In this document: positions 50,407 through 61,491 of the stretch, piece by piece
Numbering within the stretch: the stretch's first letter is position 1
Layout: each line of letters opens with the position of its first letter
NCBI GenBank assembly: GCA_947474645.1
Contig: CANJJD010000004.1
Location: 62,001 to 126,000, forward strand
Direction of reading: 5' to 3'
Origin: Alphaproteobacteria bacterium
Lineage (GTDB): Bacteria; Pseudomonadota; Alphaproteobacteria; Micropepsales; Micropepsaceae
DNA: 64,000 bases
Position numbers and translations under genes: made by a program
Notes under the pieces: model-generated
The model's input: only the letters and a program-made list of their open reading frames with translations
The model's database searches: none
What the model was told of the DNA's origin: nothing

Positions 50407-50586
50407 TCAGTCCCCCTCGGGGTCATTTTCCGAAGGGTTTGAGGGTGTTGGGTCCACCGCGGGACCGGGGATGGCATAGCCGCCCTTGAACCACTGGTTC
50501 AGGTCCAGATCGGCGCAGCGCTTGGAACAGAAGGGCTTGAACGCGGCACCGGCGGGCTTGCCGCACAGGGGGCACTTAGCGGCCAT
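50407..50586 (-). CDS. yacG: DNA gyrase inhibitor YacG (zinc-binding)
   Basis: [59 protein letters not shown]; CxxC...CxxxC; not in supplied ORF track. Confidence 0.93.
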   Translation of the reverse strand: MAAKCPLCGKPAGAAFKPFCSKRCADLDLNQWFKGGYAIPGPAVDPTPSNPSENDPEGD

Positions 50587-51148
50587 AGCCGCACCCGCCC
50601 AGCAAGGTCACGGTGAGCGACAGCGGCAGCCCCACCACATTGGAATAGGAGCCGGAGATTTCCTTGACCAGCATCTCGGCCCGGCCCTGGATGGCATAGC
50701 CGCCGGCCTTGCCCACGCCTTCGCGGGTCTGGACATAATCGGCGATCTCGGCATCGGTCAGCCGCCGCAGCGACACCCGCGTCAGCGACACGCGGGTGCG
50801 CAGTTTTCCGTCCGGCGTCACCAGCGCCACCGCGGTGATAACCTGGTGGCGGCGGCCCGACAGCGATGTCAGACAGGCGCGCACCTCTTGGTCATCCGCC
50901 GCCTTGGGCAGGATGCGCCGGCCCAACGCGACCACCGTATCGGCGGCCAAAATGAAGGCGGGCTTACCGGTCCATTCGCTCTGTGCCTTGCGCGCTTTCT
51001 CGGCCGCCAGGCGCAGGGCGTGAAGGCGTGGCTGTTCGCCCTTGAGCACGGATTCATCGATGGCGGCGGGACGGATTGCGTCGGGGACGATGCCGGCCTG
51101 CGCCAGCAATGCGGCGCGGCGCGGGCTCTCGCTGGCGAGAACCAGCAA
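50576..51148 (-). CDS. maf: Maf family nucleoside triphosphate pyrophosphatase
   Basis: [65 protein letters not shown]. Confidence 0.95.
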   Translation of the reverse strand: MLVLASESPRRAALLAQAGIVPDAIRPAAIDESVLKGEQPRLHALRLAAEKARKAQSEWTGKPAFILAADTVVALGRRILPKAADDQEVRACLTSLSGRRHQVITAVALVTPDGKLRTRVSLTRVSLRRLTDAEIADYVQTREGVGKAGGYAIQGRAEMLVKEISGSYSNVVGLPLSLTVTLLGGCGYGR

Positions 51149-51152
51149 GGTG

Positions 51153-51374
51153 TTAGCGGAAGCGGTAGGTGATGCGACCCTTGGTCAGGTCGTAGGGCGT
51201 CATCTCGATCATCACCTTGTCGCCGGTCAGCACGCGGATGCGGTTCTTGCGCATCTTGCCGGCGGTATGGGCGATGATGATGTGGTCATTGGCGATCAGC
51301 TTCACGCGGAAGGTCGCATTGGGCAGCAGCTCCTCGACGATGCCCTCGAACTCCAGCAATTCTTCTTTGGCCAA
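51153..51374 (-). CDS. infA: Translation initiation factor IF-1
   Basis: [73 protein letters not shown]. Confidence 0.98.
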   Translation of the reverse strand: MAKEELLEFEGIVEELLPNATFRVKLIANDHIIIAHTAGKMRKNRIRVLTGDKVMIEMTPYDLTKGRITYRFR

Positions 51375-51454
51375 TGGGTCCTCTTAAAGCCGTTTGCGAG
51401 GTGGGGAGATAGGGGGGAAAGCCCTGAAAGGCAAGCCTTTCCAAAGGTTTTTCC

Positions 51455-51889
51455 TCAGGTATCGGAGGCGGAAGGCTCCAAAAAACGCTGTTTCAGCCGC
51501 TCCATCAGCCCATCGCGCACCGCCCGGTACGCCGCCAGCCTTTGCTCGCGCGAACCTTCCACCGCCGTGGGGTCCATGGTGGGCCAGTATTCCACCAGGG
51601 TGGCGGCGGTGCGGGTCATCTCCATCGCCTTGTGCTGGGCCTCGGGCGACAGGGTGATGACCAGGTCGAAACTGCCGTCTTCCAGGTCCTCGAAGCGGCG
51701 CGGCCGGTGCTTGGCGATGGCCAGCCCAATCTCATCCATCGCCTCCACCGCCAGGGGATCGAGTTCGCCGGCCCGCACCCCCGCCGATTCGATATAGACG
51801 CTGCTGCGGGTCAGATGGCGCAGCATCGCCGCCGCCATGGGCGAACGCACCGCATTCATGGTGCAGGCAAACAGCACGGCCTGCGCCAT
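51455..51889 (-). CDS. Low-molecular-weight phosphatase family protein
   Basis: VLFACTMNAVRSPMAAAMLRHL (CxxNxxRSP P-loop). Confidence 0.88.
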   Translation of the reverse strand: MAQAVLFACTMNAVRSPMAAAMLRHLTRSSVYIESAGVRAGELDPLAVEAMDEIGLAIAKHRPRRFEDLEDGSFDLVITLSPEAQHKAMEMTRTAATLVEYWPTMDPTAVEGSREQRLAAYRAVRDGLMERLKQRFLEPSASDT

Positions 51890-51892
51890 CGC

Positions 51893-52360
51893 TCAGCCCC
51901 GCATCTGCAGCACGCAGATCAGCGTGAACAGCCGCCGCGCCGTGCCGAAATCGGTCTCCACCTTCCCCGCCAGCCGCGCCTGCAATTCCTTGGCGCCTTC
52001 GTCGTGCAAGGTGCGGCGCGCCATGTCCAGGGATTCGATCTGGTAGGGCGGCGCGGTGCGGATCGCCTTGTAATAGCTGTCGCAAACCAGGAAATAATCC
52101 TTCACCGTCTTGCGCAACGGCATCAGCGACAAGGTCAGGCGCGCATGTTCGCTTCCATCCTCCAGGCGCAGGTCCAGGATCAACCGACTTTCCTCGACGC
52201 CCAAGGTCAGGTGATATGGCCCGCCCGGCGAGCCGTCCGGCTTGAACTGGTTGTCGTCCAGCAGGTCATAGATCGCGACTTCGCGTTCCTGTTCGATGGC
52301 GCGGCTGCGATTGACGACGCTGGCTTCGTCGAGGGTAATCGCGGACAGCCGGTATTCCAC
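51893..52360 (-). CDS. UPF0262 family protein
   Basis: FKPDGSPGGPYHLTLGVEESRLILDLRLEDG..., LSLMPLRKTVKDYFLVCDSYYKAIRTAPPYQIESLDMARRTLHDEGA; position in hisD-infA block. Confidence 0.85.
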   Translation of the reverse strand: MEYRLSAITLDEASVVNRSRAIEQEREVAIYDLLDDNQFKPDGSPGGPYHLTLGVEESRLILDLRLEDGSEHARLTLSLMPLRKTVKDYFLVCDSYYKAIRTAPPYQIESLDMARRTLHDEGAKELQARLAGKVETDFGTARRLFTLICVLQMRG

Positions 52361-52362
52361 CG

Positions 52363-53661
52363 TCAGTCCTTTTGCGTCAGGCGCGCGGAGATTGAGCGGG
52401 CATGGGCGTCCAGGCCCTCGGCTTGCGCCAAGGTCAGGGCGTCGGGACCGAGGAAAGCCATGCTCTTGGCATCCAGTCCCAGCAGGGTGGTGCGCTTGAG
52501 GAAATCCAGCACCGACAGGCCGGAGGAAAAGCGCGCCGTGCGTGAGGTGGGCAACACATGGTTGGGCCCGGCGATGTAATCGCCCATCGCCTCGGGCGTG
52601 TAGCGGCCCAGGAAGATGGCGCCGGCATGGCGCACCTTCTTCAACAGGCTTTCCGGATCGGCGGTGGCGATCTGAAGATGCTCGGGCGCAATGGCATCGG
52701 CCAGCGGCGCGGCATCGTCCAACACCTTCACCACGATGATGGCGCCATTGTCGGCCCAGCTTTTGGCGGCGATGTCCTTGCGCGGCAGGATGGCGATCTG
52801 GCGCTCGGCCGCCGCCGCCACCTTGTCGGCAAAGCCGGCGTCATCGGTGATCAGGATGCTCTGGGACGAAGGGTCGTGCTCGGCCTGGCTCAGCAGGTCG
52901 GCGGCAATCCATTCCGGATCGTTCTGGCCGTCGGCCACCACCAATATTTCCGACGGCCCGGCGATGGAGTCGATGCCCACCTGGCCGAACACTTCGCGCT
53001 TGGCGGCGGCGACATAGGCGTTGCCGGGGCCCACGATCTTGTCCACCGCCGTGATGGTCTCAGTGCCATAGGCCAGCGCCGCCACGGCCTGGGCGCCGCC
53101 GATGCGGTAGATGTCGGTGATCCCTGCCCGCTTGGCCGCTGCCAGCACCAGGGGATTGATGCTGCCGCCGCTGGCTGGAGTGACCATGACGATGCGCGCC
53201 ACCCCGGCGACCTTGGCGGGAACGGCATTCATCAGCACGGAGGACGGATAGGACGCCGTCCCTCCGGGCACATACAGGCCGACACTGTCCAGGCTGGTCC
53301 AGCGCCAGCCCAGCACCGCGCCGCTATCGTCAGTGAAGCGTTCATCTTTGGGTAGTTGGCGCTTGTGATAGCTTTCGATGCGGGTGGCGGCGGTCTCAAT
53401 GGCGGTCAACTGGTCCTTGTTGACCTTGGCCAGCCCCGCCTCGATCTCGGCGGCGGACAATTTCAGCGTCGCGGCCGTGACATTGGCGCGGTCGAACTTG
53501 TTGCTCAATTCCACCAGCGCCGCGTCGCCCCGCGCGCGCACATCGGCGATGATGCCGCGCACCGCGCCGGCGACATCGTCTTCTTCCTCGCGCTTGGCGA
53601 AGAGTAGTTTCTGGAAGTCGGCGGCGAAATTCTTGTCGCCTGCATTCAATCTACGGGCCAT
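52363..53661 (-). CDS. hisD: Histidinol dehydrogenase
   Basis: SVGLYVPGGTASYPSSVLMNAVPAKVAGV, VDKIVGPGNAYVAAAKREVFGQVGIDSIAGPSEILVVAD, GPNHVLPTSRTARFSSGLSV. Confidence 0.97.
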   Translation of the reverse strand: MARRLNAGDKNFAADFQKLLFAKREEEDDVAGAVRGIIADVRARGDAALVELSNKFDRANVTAATLKLSAAEIEAGLAKVNKDQLTAIETAATRIESYHKRQLPKDERFTDDSGAVLGWRWTSLDSVGLYVPGGTASYPSSVLMNAVPAKVAGVARIVMVTPASGGSINPLVLAAAKRAGITDIYRIGGAQAVAALAYGTETITAVDKIVGPGNAYVAAAKREVFGQVGIDSIAGPSEILVVADGQNDPEWIAADLLSQAEHDPSSQSILITDDAGFADKVAAAAERQIAILPRKDIAAKSWADNGAIIVVKVLDDAAPLADAIAPEHLQIATADPESLLKKVRHAGAIFLGRYTPEAMGDYIAGPNHVLPTSRTARFSSGLSVLDFLKRTTLLGLDAKSMAFLGPDALTLAQAEGLDAHARSISARLTQKD

Positions 53662-54081
53662 TGCCGGCCTCATGGTCTGGGATGCCGCGCGCTGCCCAGG
53701 CGCCACTCATGTCGGCCAGTTCGGCGTCAATGCATTCCACCGTCAGGCGCAAACCACCCCCGCCGGCCAGCACGATCTCAATCACCCCGCCCGGGTCTTC
53801 GCCGCCATTCGGTGTAAAACTCACCGCCAGCACAGACACCACGGCTTCGCCGGCGCCCAGCTTGACCTGATTGGATTGCACCTTCAGCACGCCGTCGAAA
53901 TGCAGGCCGGCGCGCACCCGCGTCTTGCCGCCATCTTCCCAGGTCAGCCGGTTCACCACCGCCGCGAAGCGCCGCTTCTTCGGCAACCAGACGAAGTTCT
54001 TGAGCTTGACCACGGCGTCCTGCAGCCGGGCCGACAGGATCTGCAGGTCCTCGGCATCGGCGGCCGCCAGCTTGAGGCGGC

Positions 54082-54085
<4 letters not shown>
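53651..54085 (-). CDS. DUF2948 family protein
   Basis: [51 protein letters not shown]; between murA and hisD. Confidence 0.85.
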
Positions 54086-55362
<1,277 letters not shown>

Positions 55363-55416
55363 GGCCTCGTTTGTAGCCGCCGGGCCAGCCCAAGGAAAGG
55401 CTGGCAAAAGGCAGGG

Positions 55417-55551
55417 CTAGGCTGAGTTTTTCGGGGGCTTAACCGGGGCGTCCGGGGGCGGCGCCGAGGGTTTGGGGGGCTTGGCGGCTTTGCGGCGCTT
55501 GAGGTTGTCCCGCAGCGCCTGGGCCAGCTTTTCGGGGGAGGATTTGGGCAT
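55417..55551 (-). CDS. Small basic Pro/Lys-rich protein upstream of murA (44 aa)
   Basis: MPKSSPEKLAQALRDNLKRRKAAKPPKPSAPPPDAPVKPPKNSA*. Confidence 0.6.
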   Translation of the reverse strand: MPKSSPEKLAQALRDNLKRRKAAKPPKPSAPPPDAPVKPPKNSA

Positions 55552-55666
55552 GGTGGGAAACTGAAAAGTCGCGCTTTCCTTCGCGGAATCCTTACGTTAT
55601 AGCAGCGCTCCCTTGGCCAACGCTTGGTTAAGGGTTGGGGGCTAAGGTCCGCAAAATACCACGGTT

Positions 55667-55741
55667 GCCGTAGTAGCGTAGTGGTAGCGCAATCCCTTGG
55701 TAAGGGATAGGTCGTGAGTTCGATTCTCACCTACGGCACCA
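55667..55741 (+). tRNA. tRNA-Thr (GGT), CCA encoded
   Basis: GCCGTAGTAGCGTAGTGGTAGCGCAATCCCTTGGTAAGGGATAGGTCGTGAGTTCGATTCTCACCTACGGCACCA; anticodon loop TTGGTAA. Confidence 0.97.
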
Positions 55742-55780
55742 TTAAAAAAGCCCGCGTCTTCGGACGCGGGCTTTTTTAAT
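55741..55780. terminator. Bidirectional terminator with UUCG tetraloop, 18-bp perfect stem
   Basis: attaaaaaagcccgcgtc-ttcg-gacgcgggcttttttaat. Confidence 0.9.
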
Positions 55781-55911
55781 GGGGCCGTGCCAAGCCCGCC
55801 GCGCGACAGCGCCTTGAGGCGGGCGCGGCAGTCGAAAACGTAAAGCGCCCATCTCCTCTTGCCCCTTCCTCATTCCGCTCTAATCTCCCCGGCAAACAGG
55901 GAGACAACACA

Positions 55912-56778
55912 ATGTTCCGCACTTTCGCCTTGGGCCTGATCGGCCTGTTCGCCGCCGCCGCTGTTCCGGCGCAGGCGGCCAACGAGTATCTGACGCCCTA
56001 CCCGGCGCATCACGTCATCGCCAACATCTATTATGTCGGCAGCAAGGGCCAGGCGAACTATCTGATCACCACGCCAAAGGGCAACATCCTGGTCAATTCG
56101 GGGCTCGAGGGTAACGTGCCCATGATCAAGGACAGCATCGCCAAGCTGGGCTTCAAGTATAGCGACACCAAGCTGCTGCTGATCAGCCATGCGCATTTCG
56201 ACCATGACGCCGGCAGCGCCCAAGTGGTGAAGGACACCGGCGCCAAGTATGAAGTGATGGACGCCGACGTGCCGACCGTGGAGTCCGGCGGCACCAAGGA
56301 TTTCCAGTACAACAACGTCAAGGAATATCTCTATCCGGCGGTGAAGGTTTCCCGCGCGCTGAAGGACGGCGACACGGTCAGCCTGGGCGGCGTGACCCTG
56401 ACGGCACACAAGACGCCCGGCCACACCCGCGGCTGCACCACCTGGACCATGAAGGTGCAGGACGGGGGCAAGACCCTGGACGTGGCCATCGTCGGCAGCC
56501 CCAACGTCAATCCCGGCTATGTGCTGGTGGGCAACAAGGATTATCCCGGAATCGTCCAGGACTATGAGCAGACGTTCAAAGTGCTGAAGGCGCTGCCGGT
56601 GGATGTGTTCCTGGGCGCGCATGGCGATTACTACGGCATGGACGCCAAGGTGACGAAGCTAAAGGCCGGCGGCACCAATCCCTTCATCGATCCCGCCGGC
56701 TATCGTGCCTACATCACCAACCGCGAAGCGGCCTATCGCAAGGAGCTGGCGCGCCAGCAGGCGGCGGCCAAGCCCTGA
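55912..56778 (+). CDS. Subclass B3-like metallo-beta-lactamase
   Basis: Signal peptide; NYLITTPKGNILVNSGLEGNVPMIKDSIAKLGFKYSDTKLLLISHAHFDHDAGS (HxHxDH), TPGHTRGCTTW, GAHGDYYGM. Confidence 0.87.
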   Translation: MFRTFALGLIGLFAAAAVPAQAANEYLTPYPAHHVIANIYYVGSKGQANYLITTPKGNILVNSGLEGNVPMIKDSIAKLGFKYSDTKLLLISHAHFDHDAGSAQVVKDTGAKYEVMDADVPTVESGGTKDFQYNNVKEYLYPAVKVSRALKDGDTVSLGGVTLTAHKTPGHTRGCTTWTMKVQDGGKTLDVAIVGSPNVNPGYVLVGNKDYPGIVQDYEQTFKVLKALPVDVFLGAHGDYYGMDAKVTKLKAGGTNPFIDPAGYRAYITNREAAYRKELARQQAAAKP

Positions 56779-56782
56779 TCGC

Positions 56783-58066
56783 TCAGCGTGGCGGCTCGAA
56801 CTTGCGGGCGGAGCGCAGGCTCGCCGCGACCACCGCCGACACCAGCGGGCCACAGCCCAGCAGCATGATTCCCAGCGCGTAATTGCCGGTGGAATTCTTC
56901 ACCCAGCCCACCATGTAGGGTCCGAAGAAGCTGCCGATATTGGACAGGGCGTTGATCGCCGCCAGCCCCGCGGCGGCGGCGGCCCCGCTCAGCATCGCCG
57001 ACGGCACCGCCCAGAACACCGACACATAACAGAACACGCCGGTCAGCCCGATGGTCAGCGCCACCATGATGGCCAGGGGGTCGGTGAGCACGGCGCAGGA
57101 CATCAGCGCCACGCCCGAAATGGCGGCGGGAATGGCGGCATGCCAGTTGCGCTCCATGGTGCGGTCCGAATGGGTGGCCCAGGCCATCATCACCACCGAC
57201 ACCACGACAAAGGGAATGGCATTGACCAGCGGCGCCATGCTGTTGGAGACGCCCAGGGCATGGATCATCTGGGGCAGGAACAGGATCAGGCCGTAAGCGG
57301 CGCCATTGATGCCGGCGCCGGCCAAACCGGCCAGCCACACCACCCGGCTGGACAGCGCCGACCTGACGCTGAAGGTCTGGATCTGGTCGCGCCGCTCCTG
57401 CTCGCGCGCCAGTTGCGCCACCAGCCATTCTTTTTCCGCCGGCGGCAGCCAGCGCGCCTCGGCCGGCCCGTTTGGCAGCGCCAGCCAAAACACCACGCCC
57501 AGCCCGATGGTGGGCAAGGCCTGCAGCACGAACAGCCATTGCCATCCGGCAAATCCCCACCAGCCGTCCATCAGCAGGATGGGACCGGAGATCAAAGATC
57601 CCAGCACGATGGAGAATGGCGTGGAGAGGCCGAGCAGGGTCAGCATCCGCGCGCGGTACTTGCCGGGAAACCACAGGGTCATCAGATATAGCAGACCGGG
57701 CAGAAGCCCCGCCTCCCCGATGCCGAGCAGGAAGCGCACGGCATAAAATTGCATCGAAGTCGTGACCCAGGCCGTCATCGCCGAGGCCGTGCCCCACACC
57801 ACCATCAGGATGGGCAGCCAGGTCGCGCCACCCAGCCGCGCCAGCACCAGGTTGGACGGCACGGCGCAGGCGACATAGCCGATAAAGAATAGTCCCGCCG
57901 CCAGGCCATATTGCTCGGCATTCAGGCCCAGCGACGCGTTCATGGTCAGGGCCGCGAAGCCCACATTTACCCGGTCGATATAGGCGGCGAAATAGGCGGC
58001 GAAGAGCAGCGGCAGGATGCGCCAGGCGACGGTCCGCACCGCGGCCTTTTCAAGCGTCTCTACCAT
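56783..58066 (-). CDS. MFS transporter (anion:cation symporter-like)
   Basis: AAYFAAYIDRVNVGFAALTMN, GYVACAVPSNLVLARLGGATWLPILMVVWGTASAMTAWV, RFLLGIGEAGLLPGLLYLMTLWFPGKYRARMLTL. Confidence 0.9.
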   Translation of the reverse strand: MVETLEKAAVRTVAWRILPLLFAAYFAAYIDRVNVGFAALTMNASLGLNAEQYGLAAGLFFIGYVACAVPSNLVLARLGGATWLPILMVVWGTASAMTAWVTTSMQFYAVRFLLGIGEAGLLPGLLYLMTLWFPGKYRARMLTLLGLSTPFSIVLGSLISGPILLMDGWWGFAGWQWLFVLQALPTIGLGVVFWLALPNGPAEARWLPPAEKEWLVAQLAREQERRDQIQTFSVRSALSSRVVWLAGLAGAGINGAAYGLILFLPQMIHALGVSNSMAPLVNAIPFVVVSVVMMAWATHSDRTMERNWHAAIPAAISGVALMSCAVLTDPLAIMVALTIGLTGVFCYVSVFWAVPSAMLSGAAAAAGLAAINALSNIGSFFGPYMVGWVKNSTGNYALGIMLLGCGPLVSAVVAASLRSARKFEPPR

Positions 58067-58177
58067 GACGTGCCCCCTGTTTGCGCCAGCTTAGGGCGCG
58101 GGAGCCGTCGCCTGCAACCAGCCACACTTTACTCAGGCGCGATGCGCTGGCACCGTTGGCGCCACGGGAGATAAAGA

Positions 58178-59059
58178 ATGAAAAACATCCTGTCGGCCGT
58201 GAGCGGGCCCAGCCGCCGGCTTGTGCTGGGCGCCGCCGCGAGCATTGGCGCTACGCCGGCGCTGGGCAGGACAGTGTCCGACGGCTTGGCGGGCTATGCC
58301 GTCAACCTGGATACCTGGTTCAAACAGGTGCCGTTTGAGCAGCGTTTTGCCCTGGCCAGGAAGCTGGGCTTCACCTCCATCGAATATTGGTCGGTGGATC
58401 GCAGCAACACCGGCGGCAAGGCCGAGGCTTGGCGCCGCCTCGCGGACGATAACGGGCTCGCCCTCATCCAGTTCGCCCCGGCCTGGCCCAACTTCGCCGA
58501 TCCGGCCAAGATTCCCGAATTGCTCAAAGTCACGGAACAGGCGATTGCCGACGCGAAAGTCTTGAACTGCACCCAGTTCACCGTCACCGGCCATTCCCTG
58601 GTGGAAGGCATGAGCCGCGAAGCGCAACTGGCCGGCTATACCGCCGGGCTGATGCGCATGGCGCCGATGCTGGAAGCCGCCGGTGTCACCGCCCTGGTCG
58701 AGCCCTTCAACCGCGTCAATCACCTGAACCATCTGATCAACGGCTCGCAGCCGGCGCTGCCGATGATGCGCATCGTGAATTCGCCGCGGGTGAAGCTGTT
58801 GTGGGACTTCTATCACATGCAGTTGGAAGAGGGCGACCTGATCCAGAAGTTCAACGCCGGCGCCGACCAGGTGGCGCATGTGCAGATCGGCGATGTCCCC
58901 GGCCGCCACCAGCCCGGCACGGGCGAGATCCATCACGTCAACCTGCTGCGCGCGGTGCGCGCCGCAGGTTACAAGGGCAAGATCGGGCTGGAGTTCATGC
59001 CGCTGGACCAGGACGATGCCAAAGCGGTGCGCGACATGCTGGCGCTCAACCTGGCCTGA
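58178..59059 (+). CDS. Hydroxypyruvate-isomerase-like TIM-barrel protein with Tat-type signal
   Basis: GPSRRLVLGAAASIGATPALG; RKLGFTSIEYWS, VTALVEPFNRVNHLNHLING, LLWDFYHMQLEEGDLI, HVQIGDVPGRHQPGTGEIHHVNLLRAV. Confidence 0.87.
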   Translation: MKNILSAVSGPSRRLVLGAAASIGATPALGRTVSDGLAGYAVNLDTWFKQVPFEQRFALARKLGFTSIEYWSVDRSNTGGKAEAWRRLADDNGLALIQFAPAWPNFADPAKIPELLKVTEQAIADAKVLNCTQFTVTGHSLVEGMSREAQLAGYTAGLMRMAPMLEAAGVTALVEPFNRVNHLNHLINGSQPALPMMRIVNSPRVKLLWDFYHMQLEEGDLIQKFNAGADQVAHVQIGDVPGRHQPGTGEIHHVNLLRAVRAAGYKGKIGLEFMPLDQDDAKAVRDMLALNLA

Positions 59060-59065
59060 GAAAGC

Positions 59066-59512
59066 TTAGTCCGGCCGCACGGTCAGGTGGGCGCCGCTGA
59101 CGCGGGTTACCAGGATCTTGCTGCCCGATGCCAGCGTTGCGCCGCCTTCCAGCTCCGCCGCCCATTCCTTGCCGTCCACAAACACCCGTCCCTTGCCGTC
59201 GGCAAAGTCGCCGGCCGCCACGCCGTCAGCGCCGGCCAGGCGCGCGCGGGTGTCGTTGATGTCACCGCCGCCCAGCACCGTGGCGTGGGGAAACATGCGC
59301 CGCCCCGCCAGGGTGGTGAGGATGGTCAAGCCGGCAAAGATCATCATCTGGGTGGTGGTGTCCAAAGGCACTGCCACCACCAGCGCCGCCGTCAGCACCG
59401 CCGATCCCGCCGGCCAGAGCAGCCAGCCCGAACCGGTGGCGACTTCCACCGCCAGCAGCACGGCGGCGGCCGCCATCCACAGCGCGAAAGGATGCGCCAG
59501 CAACCACTGCAT
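59066..59512 (-). CDS. NfeD family protein
   Basis: Multiple TM segments then OB-like domain DGVAAGDFADGKGRVFVDGKEWAAELEGGATLASGSKILVTRVSGAHLTV; paired with SPFH gene. Confidence 0.87.
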   Translation of the reverse strand: MQWLLAHPFALWMAAAAVLLAVEVATGSGWLLWPAGSAVLTAALVVAVPLDTTTQMMIFAGLTILTTLAGRRMFPHATVLGGGDINDTRARLAGADGVAAGDFADGKGRVFVDGKEWAAELEGGATLASGSKILVTRVSGAHLTVRPD

Positions 59513-59514
59513 GG

Positions 59515-60480
59515 TCAGCCTCCCACCCGGGGCACGGACGGACGCGGGGGCTGAGGCGTGGTAGCGGGGCGCGGTCCCTCGGCGATCACGCTCTTGACCA
59601 GTTCGCCGATGCCCGCGATCGAGCCGGTGATGCCCGCCATGTCAGCGGGAATGATCACAGTCTTCTGCTGCGGGCTGCGCGCCAGTTCGGCAAAGGCTTC
59701 GATATATTTCTGGGCGACAAAGTAATTGATGGCGTTGACGTCGCCCTTGGCGATCGCCTCCGACACGGCCGCTGTAGCCTTGGCTTCGGCATCGGCGGAA
59801 CGCTCGCGCGCCTCGGCGTCGCGGAAGGCTGCTTCCTTGCGGCCTTCGGCTTCCAGGATCGCCGCCTGCTTGGCGCCTTCGGCGCGGGTGATCGCGGCCT
59901 GGCGATCGCCATCGGCCTCGGTGATCACGGCGCGGCGTTCGCGTTCGGCTTTCATCTGGCGGGCCATGGCGTTGGTGATGTCGGGCGGCGGCACCAGGTC
60001 CTTGATCTCGATGCGGGTCACCTTCACGCCCCAGGGATTGGTGGCGTGGTCGATGGTCGAGAGCAGCCGGGTGTTGATCTGGTCGCGCTGGGACAGCACT
60101 TCGTCCAGGTCCATCGAGCCCACCACGGTGCGCAAGTTGGTCTGGCAAAGCTGGGTGATGGCGAAATTCAGGTTGTCCACCCGGTAGGCGGCCTGGGAGG
60201 CATCCATCACCTGGATGAAGACGATCGCATCCACCCGCACCGAGACATTGTCCTTGGTGATGACGTCCTGCTGGGGCACGTCCAGCACCTGCTCCATCAT
60301 GTTGACCTTGCGGCCGATGCCTTCGACGAAGGGCGTGAGGAAGGCGATGCCGGGCGACAAGGTGCGGGTGTAGCGCCCGAAGCGTTCGACGGTGAATTCG
60401 CGCCCCTGGGGCACGATCTTGATGGCCTGGATCAGGATAATGGCGGCCAGGACAACCAGAACGGCGGCGACAATGGACAT
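59515..60480 (-). CDS. SPFH domain (stomatin/paraslipin-like) protein
   Basis: MSIVAAVLVVLAAIILIQAIKIVPQGREFTVERFGRYTRTLSPGIAFLTPFVEGIGRKVNMMEQVLDVPQQDVITKDNVSVRVD. Confidence 0.93.
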   Translation of the reverse strand: MSIVAAVLVVLAAIILIQAIKIVPQGREFTVERFGRYTRTLSPGIAFLTPFVEGIGRKVNMMEQVLDVPQQDVITKDNVSVRVDAIVFIQVMDASQAAYRVDNLNFAITQLCQTNLRTVVGSMDLDEVLSQRDQINTRLLSTIDHATNPWGVKVTRIEIKDLVPPPDITNAMARQMKAERERRAVITEADGDRQAAITRAEGAKQAAILEAEGRKEAAFRDAEARERSADAEAKATAAVSEAIAKGDVNAINYFVAQKYIEAFAELARSPQQKTVIIPADMAGITGSIAGIGELVKSVIAEGPRPATTPQPPRPSVPRVGG

Positions 60481-60551
60481 CGGTTTCCTCGGCCCTTTTT
60501 GACGGACAAGCCTATCCCGCCGGGCCCCTGGCTGCCAGAGGCGCGGGAAAG

Positions 60552-61415
60552 CTAGAGGCTGCGGGCCGAAAACGTGTCGCAGACCTCGACCCGCCCGCCG
60601 TCCAGGCCGCGCTGAAACCAGCGCACCCGCTGGGCGCTGGAGCCATGGGTGAAGGAATCGGGCACGACATAGCCCTGGCCTTCCTTCTGCAGCGTATCGT
60701 CGCCCACACCGGACGCCGCCGCGATCGCGCCTTCCACATCGCCGCTCTCGATCACGCGGAATTGCTGGTTGGCATGAAACGCCCAAAAGCCCGCGTAACA
60801 ATCCGCCTGCAATTCGGTGCGCACGGACTCGCTTTCGGCGCCCGATTGCGGGCCATAGGAACCCATGCCGCGCCGGTCCATCACCCCCATCAGGTTCTGG
60901 ATGTGATGACCATATTCATGGGCGATGACATAGGCGCGGGCGAACTTGCCCGGCGCGCCGAAGCGCTGGCTGAGCTCGTCGAAGAAACTCAGGTCGAGAT
61001 AAATGTGTTGGTCGCCGGGGCAATAGAAAGGCCCGGCGGAGGATTGGCCGGTGCCGCAGCCGGTCGGCGTGGCGTAATCGTAAGGCGTGAAGACGGCGGG
61101 AGTGAAGCGAACGCCCTGCGCCGCCAGCAGCGGCGACCAGACATCTTCCGCCGAGCCGATGACACGCCGGGCAAAGTCGCAATCGGCATTGTCGGCGCAA
61201 CTGCCGGCGTCCCGCCGGATTTGCCGCTCGGGCGCCGGACCGGCGCCATTCAGAAGCAGGGTCGGGTCCACCCCGAAGAACAGCGAGATCAAGATGACGA
61301 CAAGACCCAGTCCGCCGCCGAACACCATGCGCGGACCAAAGCTGCCGCCACCGCCATAGCCCTCGCCGCGGCGGTCATCCACATTCTCGGAAGGTCGAAG
61401 GTCGTCGAGGCGCAT
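60552..61415 (-). CDS. ypfJ: Neutral zinc metallopeptidase, YpfJ family
   Basis: MRLDDLRPSENVDDRRGEGYGGGG, QHIYLDLSFFDEL, AYVIAHEYGHHIQNLMGV (HExxH), ELQADCYAGFWA. Confidence 0.93.
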   Translation of the reverse strand: MRLDDLRPSENVDDRRGEGYGGGGSFGPRMVFGGGLGLVVILISLFFGVDPTLLLNGAGPAPERQIRRDAGSCADNADCDFARRVIGSAEDVWSPLLAAQGVRFTPAVFTPYDYATPTGCGTGQSSAGPFYCPGDQHIYLDLSFFDELSQRFGAPGKFARAYVIAHEYGHHIQNLMGVMDRRGMGSYGPQSGAESESVRTELQADCYAGFWAFHANQQFRVIESGDVEGAIAAASGVGDDTLQKEGQGYVVPDSFTHGSSAQRVRWFQRGLDGGRVEVCDTFSARSL

Positions 61416-61445
61416 TCAAAAATCCCTTGCCGGCCCCAAAAAGCA

Positions 61446-61483
61446 AAAAGTGCCCCCGCGCATAAACGCGGGGGCACCCTTTT
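61446..61483. terminator. Intrinsic terminator between HpcH-like gene and ypfJ
   Basis: aaaaagtgcccccgcgcataaacgcgggggcacccttt. Confidence 0.8.
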
Positions 61484-61491
61484 GGTTCAGA

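Noticed and set aside
55667-59059. tRNA-Thr as insertion site of an island carrying the metallo-beta-lactamase
   Set aside because: No integrase, no visible repeat of the tRNA 3' end, no clear compositional shift, and a native-looking terminator directly follows the tRNA
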